Positions 16,240 through 24,572 of a stretch of DNA of 64,000 nt are shown piece after piece. The stretch lies in the NCBI RefSeq assembly GCF_003416765.1, contig NZ_QSNG01000001.1, forward strand, positions 460,742-524,741, read 5' to 3'. A program made the translations under genes and the position numbers. A model generated the notes under the pieces. It was not told the origin of the DNA and did not search any database. It saw nothing but the letters and a program-made list of their open reading frames with translations. The DNA is from Paratractidigestivibacter faecalis. Lineage in GTDB: Bacteria > Actinomycetota > Coriobacteriia > Coriobacteriales > Atopobiaceae. Position 1 is the stretch's first letter. Every line of letters begins with the position of its first letter.

Positions 16240-16357
16240 CTCGTGTCCAGCTTGCGCCCGGCTCGCGGCAGATTCTCTCAAAAAAGTTCTTGCGCTGCCC
16301 TGACGACTCCTGTAATCTATCCCTTGCTGCAACCCCAGCAGCGAGTCACCAAGCTTC

Positions 16358-16432
16358 GGGCGTTTAGCTCAGGGGGAGAGCGCTTCCCTGACACGGAAGA
16401 GGTCACAAGTTCAAATCTTGTAACGCCCACCA
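16358..16432 (+). tRNA. tRNA-Val (anticodon GAC)
   Basis: A 75-nt cloverleaf with encoded CCA. The acceptor stem is GGGCGTT (16358-16364) / AACGCCC (16422-16428), discriminator A, then CCA 16430-16432. The anticodon stem CTTCC/GGAAG encloses the loop CTGACAC, giving anticodon GAC. The T-arm contains GTTCAAATC. It reads Val GUC/GUU codons. Confidence 0.95.
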
Positions 16433-16441
16433 CAAAGTCTG

Positions 16442-16477
16442 CGCGTCGTCGGAGAACTCCGGCGACGCGTTTTTTTG
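16442..16477 (+). terminator. Terminator of tRNA-Val
   Basis: CGCGTCGTCGGAG and CTCCGGCGACGCG pair with one mismatch around an AA loop and are followed by seven T residues. Confidence 0.9.
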
Positions 16478-16573
16478 TTGCGCGTGCAAACCGCGGCGTG
16501 CCATTCGCCCCCGTCCCCAATGGCACTCACCCAATGGCATACTCGCGGCGAGAAGCCTGACTCGGCCCTAAAG

Positions 16574-16630
16574 CGCCACAAATACCGGGGTATGGCGGCA
16601 ATCTCCTGCCATACCCCGGTTTTTGTGGCG
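16574..16630. terminator. Large hairpin, probable terminator or leader attenuator
   Basis: CGCCACAAATACCGGGGTATGG pairs with CCATACCCCGGTTTTTGTGGCG across a short loop, with one small mismatch region. A TTTTTG run interrupts the distal arm. It may insulate tRNA-Val from gltB or act in the gltB leader. Confidence 0.6.
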
Positions 16631-16667
16631 GGGCCAGACGGAGCAGGGGCTTCCTTGCGTCACCAAA

Positions 16668-16718
16668 CGTTTCTCGCCCGTTTCCCGTCCGCGTCAGCCC
16701 TGCGTCAGGCGAGAAACG
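16668..16718. repeat. Inverted repeat built from 9-mer variants upstream of gltB
   Basis: CGTTTCTCGCC (16668-16678) and GGCGAGAAACG (16708-16718) are perfect 11-bp arms 29 bases apart. The arms contain TTCTCGCC/GGCGAGAA, one base off the over-represented 9-mer. Confidence 0.65.
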
Positions 16719-16814
16719 CCCTCGCTTCGGGCGCGTAGCATCTTGGTCTCGCTTTTTCGCCGCCCTCCGGACGCCCCGTAGACTTCTCCCCGACATCGTT
16801 TTGAGGGGAGTCCC

Positions 16815-19800
16815 ATGAGCCAGAACCTTGCATCCGCGCAGGCGCCCGCGCAGTCCGGCGACGCCGAGCCCGCCCAGCCGCGCGACCTGTACCGCAGCGA
16901 GTACGAGCACGACGCCTGCGGCATCGGCGCCATCGCGCACCTCAAGGGCAAGCGCAGCCACCAGACCCTGGACGACGCGCTGTCCGTCCTGGTCAACCTG
17001 GAGCACCGCGGCGGCACCGGCCTGGAGCGCAACACCGGCGACGGCGCCGGCGTGCTCTTCCAGATCCCGCACCGCTTCTTCCGCAAGGAGGCGCAGAAGG
17101 AGGGCCAGCTCCTGCCCGACGAGGGCGACTACGGCGTGGCCATGCTCTTCTTCCCGCACGACGACCCCCAGGGCGTCGCCGACGCGCGCCGCGTCTTCGA
17201 GGAGGGCTGCGCCGCGGCCGGCGTGCCCCTCATGTTCTGGCGAGAGGTGCCCGTGGACCCGCACGACCTGGGCAGCACGGCCCAGGCCTGCATGCCCACC
17301 ATCCTGCAAGCCTTCCTGCGCCGCCCGGAGTCCACGCCGCGCGGCCAGGACTTCGAGCGCAAGCTCTACGTCTGCCGCCGCACCATCGAGCGCATGGCCG
17401 ACGCCAACCCCGCGCTTGCCGGCAAGATCTTCTACGTGTGCTCCATGTCCAGTCGCACCATCGTCTACAAGGGCATGCTCGTGGCCACGCAGATGCGCCG
17501 CTTCTTCACCGACCTCAACGACGCTGCGGTGGAGACCTCGCTGGCCCTGGTGCACTCCCGCTACTCCACCAACACCACGCCCAGCTGGGAGCGCGCGCAC
17601 CCCAACCGCTACATCATCCACAACGGAGAGATCAACACCCTGCGCGGCAACGTGTCCTGGATCCGCGCCCGCGAGCCGCACCTCTACAGCCCCGTCCTCG
17701 GGCATGACCTCGAGAAGGTCGTTCCCATCATCAACAAGGAGGGCTCGGACTCCGCCATCCTGGACAACGTCCTGGAGTTTTTGACCATGAACGGCCGCCC
17801 GCTGGACCGCGCGGTGACGCTCATGATTCCCGAGCCCTGGGACAAGAACCCCAACATCTCCGACAAGCGCCGCTCCTACGACGCATACCAGTCCATGCTC
17901 ATGGAGCCCTGGGACGGGCCGGCCGCCATCGCCTTCACCGACGGCCGCATCCTGGGCGCCGCCCTCGACAGAAACGGCCTGCGCCCGGCGCGCTACTACG
18001 TCACCCGCGACGACCGCATCATCCTCTCGTCCGAGGTGGGCACCATCGACGTGGACCCGGCAAACGTGCTGCGCACGGGCTGCCTCGGCCCCGGCGAGAT
18101 GCTGGAGGTCGACCCCTCCCAGGGCCGCGTCATCTGGAACGACGAGATCCGCGACCGCTTTGCAAACGAGAAGCCCTACCGAGACTGGCTCGACGAGGAG
18201 ACCCTCGACATCTCCGACCTGCGCGAGCCCGGAGAGGCCGAGCTGCCCGACGCCCCCGACGGGGCCATCCCGCTGACCGAGCGCATGGCTCGCCTGGGCT
18301 ACCACTACGACGACGTGGACGAGGCCATCCGCCCCATGGCAACCGCGGCCAAGGTGCCCCTGGCCTCCATGGGCGTGGACGCGCCGCTGGCGTGCCTCTC
18401 CAAGAAGACCCGCTCGTTCTTTGACTACTTCAACCAGCTCTTTGCGCAGGTCACCAACCCGCCCATCGACGCCCTGCGCGAGAGCCTGGTCACCAGCCAG
18501 GTGCTCTACCTGGGCAACCATGGCAACCTCCTGGAGGACTGCCGCGACACCTGCCGCCTGGTGCGCCTGCAGGGCCCCATGCTCACCAGGGACGCCTTCG
18601 AGCGCATCTGCGCCATCGACCGCGTGGGCTTCAAGACGGTGCGCCTGACCTGCTCCTACCCGAGGGACGGCCAAGAGGGCGCCCTCGCCGCGGCGCTTGA
18701 CCGCCTGGCGGCCGACGCCGAGGCCGCCGTGCGCGGCGGGGCCAACATCGTCGTGCTCTCCGACCGCGCCGCCGCCGGGGAGGTGCCGGTGCCGTCCCTG
18801 CTCTCGCTGGGCTGCGTGCACAACCACCTCATCCGCGTGGGCCTGCGCATGAACGCCGACCTGGTGGTGGAGACCGGCGACGCCATCAACGCGCACGACT
18901 TTGCCTGCCTGGTGGGCTACTCCGCCTCCGGCATCTACCCCTACATGGCCCACGAGTGCATCGCAGACCTCTGCGAGAGGGGCGCCATCGAGCTTCCCGT
19001 GGAGGAGGCCCAGGCCAACTATGACCGCGCCGTCACGGCAGGCATCGTCTCCATCATGTCCAAGATGGGCATCTCCACCATGCAGGGCTACCACTCCGCC
19101 CAGATCTTCGAGGTGCTCGGCCTCTCCGAGGACCTGGTTGAGCGCTACTTCACGTCCACGGCCACGCGCATCGGCGGCCTTGGCATCGGTGACGTCCAGC
19201 GCGAGCTCTCCGAACGCTATGACTCCGCCCGCGCCCTGGCCAAGACCCCCGCGCCCGACCAGCTGCCCTCCCTGGGCCTCACCAAGTGGCGTCCGCAGGG
19301 CGGCGAGGAGCACCTCATCGACCCCAAGGCCGTCTACCTGCTGCAGCATGCCTGCCGCGAGGGAAGCTACGAGGAGTTCAAGGAGTTCTCCGCCTGGGTG
19401 CACCGCCCCGGCCGCGCCGTCACCCTGCGCGACCTCATGGGCTTCTCGCCAAAGGGCGCGCCCGTGCCGCTTGACGAGGTCGAGCCTGTGGAGAGCATCC
19501 TCACCCGCTTCAACACCGGCGCCATGAGCTACGGCTCCATCAGCCGGGAGCAGCACGAGTGCCTGGCCATCGCCATGAACCGCATCCACGGCCGCTCCAA
19601 CACCGGCGAGGGCGGAGAGGATCCCGCGCGCGAGACCCCGCTTCCCAACGGGGACTCCAGGAAGAGCGCCATCAAGCAGGTGGCCTCCGGCCGCTTTGGC
19701 GTCACGAGCCGCTACCTGAGGAGCGCCATAGAGATCCAGATCAAGATGGCCCAGGGCGCCAAGCCCGGCGAGGGCGGCCACCTGCCCGGCAAGAAGGTCT

Positions 19801-21464
19801 ACCCCTGGATTGCCGAGGTGCGCCAGTCCACGCCCGGCGTCGGTCTCATCAGCCCGCCTCCCCACCACGACATCTACTCCATCGAGGACCTGGCCGAGCT
19901 CATCTTTGACCTCAAGAACGCCAACCCCGATGCGCGCATCTCGGTCAAGCTCTGCGCCCTGGCGGGCGTGGGCACCATCGCCACCGGCGTGGCCAAGGGC
20001 GGCGCCGACAAGATCACCATCTCGGGCCACAACGGCGGCACCGGCGCGGCCCCGCGCGACTCCATCTACCACGCCGGCATCCCCTTTGAGATCGGCCTGG
20101 CCGAGACCCAGCAGACGCTCGTGCGCAACGGTCTGCGCTCCCGCGTCGTGGTGGAGACGGACGGCAAGCTCATGAGCGGCCGAGACGTCGCCATCGCCGC
20201 CCTTCTGGGCGCCGAGGAGTTCGGCTTTGCCACCATGCCGCTCATCGCCTGCGGCTGCCTCATGCAGCGCGACTGCCAGCAGGACACCTGCCCGGCGGGC
20301 ATCGCCACGCAGAACTGCAGGCTGCGCGGCCGCTTTGCCGGCAAGCCCGAGCACGTGGTCAACTTCATGACCTTCGTGGCCCAGGAGCTGCGAGAGATCA
20401 TGGCCAGTCTCGGCTTCCGCACGGTGGACGAGATGGTAGGCCACCCCGAGTGCCTGCGACAGGTGGAGGTCGAGGGCAACTGGAAGGCCAACCGCATGGA
20501 CCTTTCCGACCTTCTCGCCGAGGGAACCTGCGAGTTCGGACGGCACATCCCGGGCGCCGACGGCCGCCACTTCCTGCAGTCCATGGCGCCTGACCTGGGC
20601 ATTGGCAAGACGCTGGATGCCACGCTCTTTGTGCCCTACACCGAGAGCGCCCGCGCCCACCTCACGCCCATCCGCTTCCACGCGGACATCTCCAACGTCA
20701 ACCGCTGCGTGGGCACGCTGCTTGGCTCCATGGTCACCAAGAGCCACCCCGAGGGGCTGCCCGAGGGTTCCGTCACGGTGGACTGCGAGGGAGCGGGCGG
20801 CCAGAGCTTCGGCGCGTTTTTGCCGGCGGGCGTGACGCTCAACATCTGCGGCGACGCCAACGACTACTTTGGCAAGGGCCTCTCCGGAGGCGTGCTCTCC
20901 GTGCGCCCGCCCGAGGATGCCACGTTCAAGTTCGACGAGAACATCGTGGTGGGCAACGTGGCGTTCTACGGCGCGACGAGCGGCCGCGGATTTGTGAACG
21001 GCCTGGCCGGCCAGCGCTTTGCCGTGCGCAACTCCGGCGCCACCGTGGTGGTGGAGGGCTGCGGCAACCACGGCTGCGAGTACATGACCGGCGGCCTCGC
21101 CCTCATCCTGGGCGAGGTGGGCATGAACTTTGCCGCGGGCATGAGCGGCGGCGTGGCCTACGTCTACGACGCCTTCGGCACCCTGGCGCAGAAGTGCAAC
21201 CTGGACATGGTTGACCTCAGGCAGCCCACCGAGGCCGAGCTCGACCTCATCCACGAGCTCATCGAGGAGCACGCGCTGCGCACCCAGAGCCCGCGTGGCA
21301 TCAAGATGCTCTACCGCTTCAAGGCCGTGGCGAAGGACTTCGTCAAGGTCATTCCGAGGGACTACGAGCGCGTCCTCGCGCACGCGCAGGAGGCCGAGGG
21401 CAGGGGCATGTCCCATGCCGACGCCCTGCAGTACGCCTTCGACGCAATGAAGGAGGGGAAGTAG
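16815..21464 (+). CDS. gltB: Glutamate synthase (NADPH) large subunit
   Basis: 1,549 residues, the full size for GltB. It hydrolyses glutamine and transfers the ammonia to 2-oxoglutarate, giving two glutamates. Cys35 (in DACGIGAIAHLKG) should be the N-terminal nucleophile of the amidotransferase domain after propeptide removal. The FMN-binding synthase domain spans about 800-1200 (GEGGEDPARETPLPNGDSR, GHNGGTGAAPRDS). A 3Fe-4S motif CGCLMQRDCQQDTCPAG lies near 1146. The C-terminal GXGXG beta-helix repeats are present (GRGFVNGLAGQRFAVRNSG). It is followed one base later by gltD, so the two subunits are co-expressed. Confidence 0.97.
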   Translation: MSQNLASAQAPAQSGDAEPAQPRDLYRSEYEHDACGIGAIAHLKGKRSHQTLDDALSVLVNLEHRGGTGLERNTGDGAGVLFQIPHRFFRKEAQKEGQLLPDEGDYGVAMLFFPHDDPQGVADARRVFEEGCAAAGVPLMFWREVPVDPHDLGSTAQACMPTILQAFLRRPESTPRGQDFERKLYVCRRTIERMADANPALAGKIFYVCSMSSRTIVYKGMLVATQMRRFFTDLNDAAVETSLALVHSRYSTNTTPSWERAHPNRYIIHNGEINTLRGNVSWIRAREPHLYSPVLGHDLEKVVPIINKEGSDSAILDNVLEFLTMNGRPLDRAVTLMIPEPWDKNPNISDKRRSYDAYQSMLMEPWDGPAAIAFTDGRILGAALDRNGLRPARYYVTRDDRIILSSEVGTIDVDPANVLRTGCLGPGEMLEVDPSQGRVIWNDEIRDRFANEKPYRDWLDEETLDISDLREPGEAELPDAPDGAIPLTERMARLGYHYDDVDEAIRPMATAAKVPLASMGVDAPLACLSKKTRSFFDYFNQLFAQVTNPPIDALRESLVTSQVLYLGNHGNLLEDCRDTCRLVRLQGPMLTRDAFERICAIDRVGFKTVRLTCSYPRDGQEGALAAALDRLAADAEAAVRGGANIVVLSDRAAAGEVPVPSLLSLGCVHNHLIRVGLRMNADLVVETGDAINAHDFACLVGYSASGIYPYMAHECIADLCERGAIELPVEEAQANYDRAVTAGIVSIMSKMGISTMQGYHSAQIFEVLGLSEDLVERYFTSTATRIGGLGIGDVQRELSERYDSARALAKTPAPDQLPSLGLTKWRPQGGEEHLIDPKAVYLLQHACREGSYEEFKEFSAWVHRPGRAVTLRDLMGFSPKGAPVPLDEVEPVESILTRFNTGAMSYGSISREQHECLAIAMNRIHGRSNTGEGGEDPARETPLPNGDSRKSAIKQVASGRFGVTSRYLRSAIEIQIKMAQGAKPGEGGHLPGKKVYPWIAEVRQSTPGVGLISPPPHHDIYSIEDLAELIFDLKNANPDARISVKLCALAGVGTIATGVAKGGADKITISGHNGGTGAAPRDSIYHAGIPFEIGLAETQQTLVRNGLRSRVVVETDGKLMSGRDVAIAALLGAEEFGFATMPLIACGCLMQRDCQQDTCPAGIATQNCRLRGRFAGKPEHVVNFMTFVAQELREIMASLGFRTVDEMVGHPECLRQVEVEGNWKANRMDLSDLLAEGTCEFGRHIPGADGRHFLQSMAPDLGIGKTLDATLFVPYTESARAHLTPIRFHADISNVNRCVGTLLGSMVTKSHPEGLPEGSVTVDCEGAGGQSFGAFLPAGVTLNICGDANDYFGKGLSGGVLSVRPPEDATFKFDENIVVGNVAFYGATSGRGFVNGLAGQRFAVRNSGATVVVEGCGNHGCEYMTGGLALILGEVGMNFAAGMSGGVAYVYDAFGTLAQKCNLDMVDLRQPTEAELDLIHELIEEHALRTQSPRGIKMLYRFKAVAKDFVKVIPRDYERVLAHAQEAEGRGMSHADALQYAFDAMKEGK

Positions 21465-21465
21465 C

Positions 21466-22953
21466 ATGGGCAAGCCCGGCGCATTCCTTGACCTGGGCCG
21501 CCGTGCCCACGACCTTCGTCCCGTTGTCGAGCGCACGGGCGACTACGACGAGCTCTACGTGACGCTTCCCGCCGAGGAGCAGCGCGCGCAGGCCAGCCGC
21601 TGCATGATGTGCGGCGTGGCCTTCTGCCAGACGGGCGCCTCCTTTGGCAAGGCGCGCCCCTCCGGCTGCCCGCTGCACAACCTCATCCCGGAGTGGAACG
21701 ACCTGCTCTACCGTGGCCAGTGGGCAGAGGCCGCAAAGCGCCTCTCGCTCACGAGCCCGCTGCCCGAGTTCACGAGCCGCGTCTGCCCGGCCCTGTGCGA
21801 GGCGGCCTGCAACCTGGGCCGCGACGACGAGCCCGAGACCATCCACGACAACGAGCGCGCCATCTCCGACTGGGAGTGGGCGCACGGCGGGCCCATGCGG
21901 TTCTCGCCTGCCGCGCCAGACGCGCCGCGCGTGGCCGTGGTGGGCTCCGGCCCCTCCGGCCTGGCGAGCGCCTGGGAGCTCGCGCGCCGCGGGGCACGCG
22001 TGACCGTCGTGGAGAAGGCCGACCGCGCGGGCGGCCTGCTCATGTATGGCATCCCCAACATGAAGCTGCCCAAGGACGTGGTGGAGCGCCGCGTGGGGCT
22101 CATGCGCGAGCTGGGCATCGAGTTCCGCCTTGAGACCGATGCCTCCGAGGCTGACGTGGCCGAGGGGCTGCTTGCCGACTTTGACGCCGTGGTGGTGGCC
22201 GCAGGGGCCGGTGCCCCGCGCGGGCTTGGCGCCGAGGGCTTTGCCGAGGGCCTGGCCGCCGGCGGCGTGGTCTTTGCCGTGGACTACCTCACGTCAGCGA
22301 CCAAGGCGGTGCTGGGCGGCGGCGCGCCCGCCATCGACGCGGTCGGCAAGGACGTCGTGGTCATCGGCGGCGGAGACACGGGCAACGACTGCCTGGGCAC
22401 GGCCGTGCGCCAGGGCGCCAGAAGCGTGCGCCAGCTGGAGTTCATGCCCTACGCGCCCGAGGTCCCGGCGGCGACAAACGCCTGGCCGCAGTGGCCCAAC
22501 GTCAAGAAGACCGACTACGGCCAGCAGGAGGCCATCGCCCTCATGGGGGCCGAGATGCGCGAGTGGGCCGTGGACACCCTCGAGGTCCTGCGTGACGAGA
22601 AGGGCGCCGTGAGCGGCATCCGCGTCGTGGACCTCGACTGGTCGGCCGGCCGCCCCGAGCGCCGCATGGAGACCGAGCGCGTCATGGGCGCCCAGCTGGT
22701 GCTCATTGCCTGCGGCTTCACCGGCCCCAAGACCGACGTGCTCTCTGCGCTGGGCGTGGAGCTTGCTCACGAGGGGCGTCCGCTTCCCGTCATGGCCTGC
22801 CGCTGCTCCCACCGCGCGGCGGGGGAGAAGCGCGCGGGCAAGGCCTCCGTCTACGTTGCCGGCGACGCCCGCAACGGCAGCTCCCTTGTGGTCTCCGCCA
22901 TCGCCGACGCCATGGCCTGCGCCTCCGAGGTTGCCGCAGAGCTGGGGCTCTAG
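21466..22953 (+). CDS. gltD: Glutamate synthase (NADPH) small subunit
   Basis: 495 residues. GltD takes electrons from NADPH through FAD and iron-sulfur clusters to GltB. N-terminal cysteines in RCMMCGVAFCQTG and SRVCPALCEAACNLG form the 4Fe-4S clusters. The FAD site is VAVVGSGPSGLASAWELA and the NADPH site is VVIGGGDTGNDCLGTAVRQGA. The C-terminal VYVAGDARNGSSLVVSAI closes the FAD domain. ATG follows the gltB stop by one base with AAGGAGGGGAAG upstream. Confidence 0.97.
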   Translation: MGKPGAFLDLGRRAHDLRPVVERTGDYDELYVTLPAEEQRAQASRCMMCGVAFCQTGASFGKARPSGCPLHNLIPEWNDLLYRGQWAEAAKRLSLTSPLPEFTSRVCPALCEAACNLGRDDEPETIHDNERAISDWEWAHGGPMRFSPAAPDAPRVAVVGSGPSGLASAWELARRGARVTVVEKADRAGGLLMYGIPNMKLPKDVVERRVGLMRELGIEFRLETDASEADVAEGLLADFDAVVVAAGAGAPRGLGAEGFAEGLAAGGVVFAVDYLTSATKAVLGGGAPAIDAVGKDVVVIGGGDTGNDCLGTAVRQGARSVRQLEFMPYAPEVPAATNAWPQWPNVKKTDYGQQEAIALMGAEMREWAVDTLEVLRDEKGAVSGIRVVDLDWSAGRPERRMETERVMGAQLVLIACGFTGPKTDVLSALGVELAHEGRPLPVMACRCSHRAAGEKRAGKASVYVAGDARNGSSLVVSAIADAMACASEVAAELGL

Positions 22954-22955
22954 CC

Positions 22956-23228
22956 ATGCCCGACCTGGGCGACATTCCCGTCCTCGCCCGCGGTGCCATC
23001 CCCGGTGTCGCGGACTCGGGCCCCGGCGGTGCGTCTGTTGGCGCCGACCCCGGGCCCGCGCCGGGCCTTGTCTGGCTCGAGGACGGCCTCGAGGTGCCCT
23101 TCTGCGACGCGGGCGCCTCTCGCCCCTGGCTGGAGGCCTCATCGGACGCCCCTGACGCGCCCGTCGAGCACCTGCGCCCCCGCGACCATCACGACGAAGA
23201 CGAGCCCCCGACCCTCCTGTGGGTCTAG
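22956..23228 (+). CDS. Small acidic hypothetical protein downstream of gltD
   Basis: A 90-residue frame starts at ATG two bases after the gltD stop. It is rich in Pro, Gly, Asp and Ala (VADSGPGGASVGADPGPAPG, then HHDEDEPPTLLWV) and has no recognised domain or membrane segment. The tight spacing suggests co-transcription with gltBD, but there is no strong ribosome-binding site. It may be a real accessory protein or a chance open frame in GC-rich DNA. Confidence 0.4.
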   Translation: MPDLGDIPVLARGAIPGVADSGPGGASVGADPGPAPGLVWLEDGLEVPFCDAGASRPWLEASSDAPDAPVEHLRPRDHHDEDEPPTLLWV

Positions 23229-23271
23229 GGGCTCGTCCCTTCTCGCCGTGCGCTTCTTACCTGCTCCGCCG

Positions 23272-23334
23272 TTTGCATGTGAAATTGGTCTGTCAGCGTG
23301 ACCTCTCCGTCCAATTTCACATGCAAGCTGCGGG
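23272..23334. repeat. Intergenic palindromic element, copy 2 (TTGCATGTGAAATTGG...)
   Basis: Perfect 16-bp arms TTGCATGTGAAATTGG (23273-23288) and CCAATTTCACATGCAA (23311-23326) with a 22-base loop. The outer part of both arms and the flank CATGCAAGCTGCGGG match the element at 1611-1673. It lies between convergent genes and may also act as a terminator, though no T-run follows. Confidence 0.8.
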
Positions 23335-23347
23335 GCATCGCCGCCGG

Positions 23348-24277
23348 CTACGCCCCGTCCACGCGGCCGTTGTAGTTGACACCTGCCACGAGCTCCTCCA
23401 CGCGGCTGCGCTCGCCGCGGACGAGGGCCTCGGCCAGGGCGGGGTAGTAGCCCAGCGCCTCGTCGAAGAGGTCGGCCATGCTCTCGTGGCGCACGCGTCC
23501 GGTCTGGGGGTCGCACCACTCGTGGCGGGCGAGGTTGGCCGCCGGGCAGTCGCAGGTGCGCACCACGCGGTGGGCCATGGACTGTGCAAAGGAGTGCGGG
23601 CGCACCAGCCGCTCCGCCACGCCCACGGCGCGCGTGAGGGGCTTCTCGGCGGGGTCTATGAGGCGGTACTGAAGCTCGTAGTCGGCCGTGCAGCCGGCGT
23701 ACTCCTCGGCGGCAAGCTCCACGCCAAAGGCGGCGTAGGCCACCTGGCTGAGCAGCGCGCCCGCCACGCGGTCGATGCGCTCGGTGCGCATGAGGTTGTC
23801 CGCGGCGGGGCGGTCCAGCACCGTGGCGCGGCGCTTCTCCCACAGAATCCAGGTGTCGATGTCGCTCTCGATGACGGCGTGAAGCTCCGAGCCCGCCCCC
23901 GCGAGGGAGGCCTCTGCGGCCGCCAGCGCCTCCTGCTGCGCGAAGACAAAGGGGTGCGCCGTGCGGTCCAGCGCGTAGTGGCCGAGCGCTCCCAGGGCAA
24001 AGGCGCGCCCCACGCGCTCGTCTGCCACGGGCAGGTGGCTCACGCCGTCCCTCATGGCAAAGGCGGCCTCTACCACGCGCCCGTCGTGCATGGCGTGCCC
24101 CAGGCGCCGGCACCGCACAGCCACCGAGGGCGCCGTGGAGAAGCGCGCAAAGAGTGGGTCGGGCCCCTGGTTTCCCAGGAGGAACGCCAGGACCTCCTCC
24201 TCGCCCTCGACCATTCCGGCCGGCAGCGTCCTCAGGACGTCCTCGCCAAAGATGTGGTGCGTGATGATGGCAGGCAT
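23348..24277 (-). CDS. Zinc-dependent phospholipase C-like protein
   Basis: 309 residues. Metal-ligand-like motifs of the zinc-dependent phospholipase C/S1-P1 fold are visible: ITHHIFGEDVL at the N terminus, NQGPDPLFARF, GHAMHDGRV, GALGHYALDRTAHPF and ESDIDTWI. There is no signal peptide, so it is probably cytoplasmic, unlike secreted toxins of the family. ATG 24277 has GGAGG immediately upstream on the minus strand. It is the only gene of its unit, convergent with gltBD. Substrate is unknown; a phosphodiesterase or phosphatase role is possible. Confidence 0.8.
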   Translation of the reverse strand: MPAIITHHIFGEDVLRTLPAGMVEGEEEVLAFLLGNQGPDPLFARFSTAPSVAVRCRRLGHAMHDGRVVEAAFAMRDGVSHLPVADERVGRAFALGALGHYALDRTAHPFVFAQQEALAAAEASLAGAGSELHAVIESDIDTWILWEKRRATVLDRPAADNLMRTERIDRVAGALLSQVAYAAFGVELAAEEYAGCTADYELQYRLIDPAEKPLTRAVGVAERLVRPHSFAQSMAHRVVRTCDCPAANLARHEWCDPQTGRVRHESMADLFDEALGYYPALAEALVRGERSRVEELVAGVNYNGRVDGA

Positions 24278-24461
24278 GGGCCCTCCTCGTCTCTGTCCGC
24301 AAGACTCTAGGGTACCCCAAACATCCCGGCGCCGGCCCGCGTGAGCCCCGCGCGCTTCTCGTCTGACAACGCGCTTACGAACGCTCTAACCGTTTAAATG
24401 GCATGTTCGCTCAAACGAGCGGCAGGTCACGGGCTGACTGGTACCGTTCGGCAGAAACCAT

Positions 24462-24490
24462 TTGTTAACCAGGGGCAAAAGGGTTACAAC
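24462..24490 (+). promoter_or_regulatory. Promoter of the ferric-iron-type ABC operon
   Basis: TTGTTA (24462-24467), exactly 17 bases, then TACAAC (24485-24490). Upstream, CGCTC-AAA-CGAGCG near 24410 is a small palindrome that might bind an activator. Confidence 0.6.
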
Positions 24491-24506
24491 ACTTTGCAGG
24501 GAGAAC

Positions 24507-24527
24507 GCCACGTAACCCTTACGTGGC
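24507..24527. promoter_or_regulatory. Candidate operator or leader hairpin: perfect 9-bp inverted repeat
   Basis: GCCACGTAA-CCC-TTACGTGGC is a perfect inverted repeat starting about 16 bases past the -10, so it sits at the start of the transcript. That is a standard repressor position, and as RNA it would form a stable hairpin. It does not match the iron-box consensus I know (Fur/DtxR types), so the regulator is open. Confidence 0.6.
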
Positions 24528-24572
24528 GCGGACGTTTCTCCGACAAGGGGAAACCGACAGAAGGGGAAAGCA

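Larger units (their letters stand above)
16478..16814. other. Gene-free stretch upstream of gltB with three palindromes
   Basis: No gene seen. It holds the inverted repeat GTGCCATT (16498-16505) / AATGGCAC (16519-16526), whose spacer CGCCCCCGTCCCC is also part of a similar unit at 35469-35495. A GGCGAGAAG copy lies at 16547. Two further hairpins are listed separately (16574-16630, 16668-16718). The ribosome-binding site GAGGGGAG precedes gltB. No confident promoter could be picked. Confidence 0.6.

Noticed and set aside
16527-21536. A 1,669-residue open frame on the minus strand across gltB
   Set aside because: It is the antisense shadow of the clear gltB frame in GC-rich DNA; its translation is low-complexity (His, Ala, Gly, Val rich) with no domain.
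16815-23228. Prophage or integrated element at tRNA-Val
   Set aside because: No integrase, no repeat of the tRNA 3' end was found downstream, and gltBD is core metabolism.
23139-24320. Alternative minus-strand frame overlapping the phospholipase C-like gene
   Set aside because: Arg/Gly/Ala-rich translation in the wrong frame; the 309-residue frame has metal-ligand motifs and a good ribosome-binding site.
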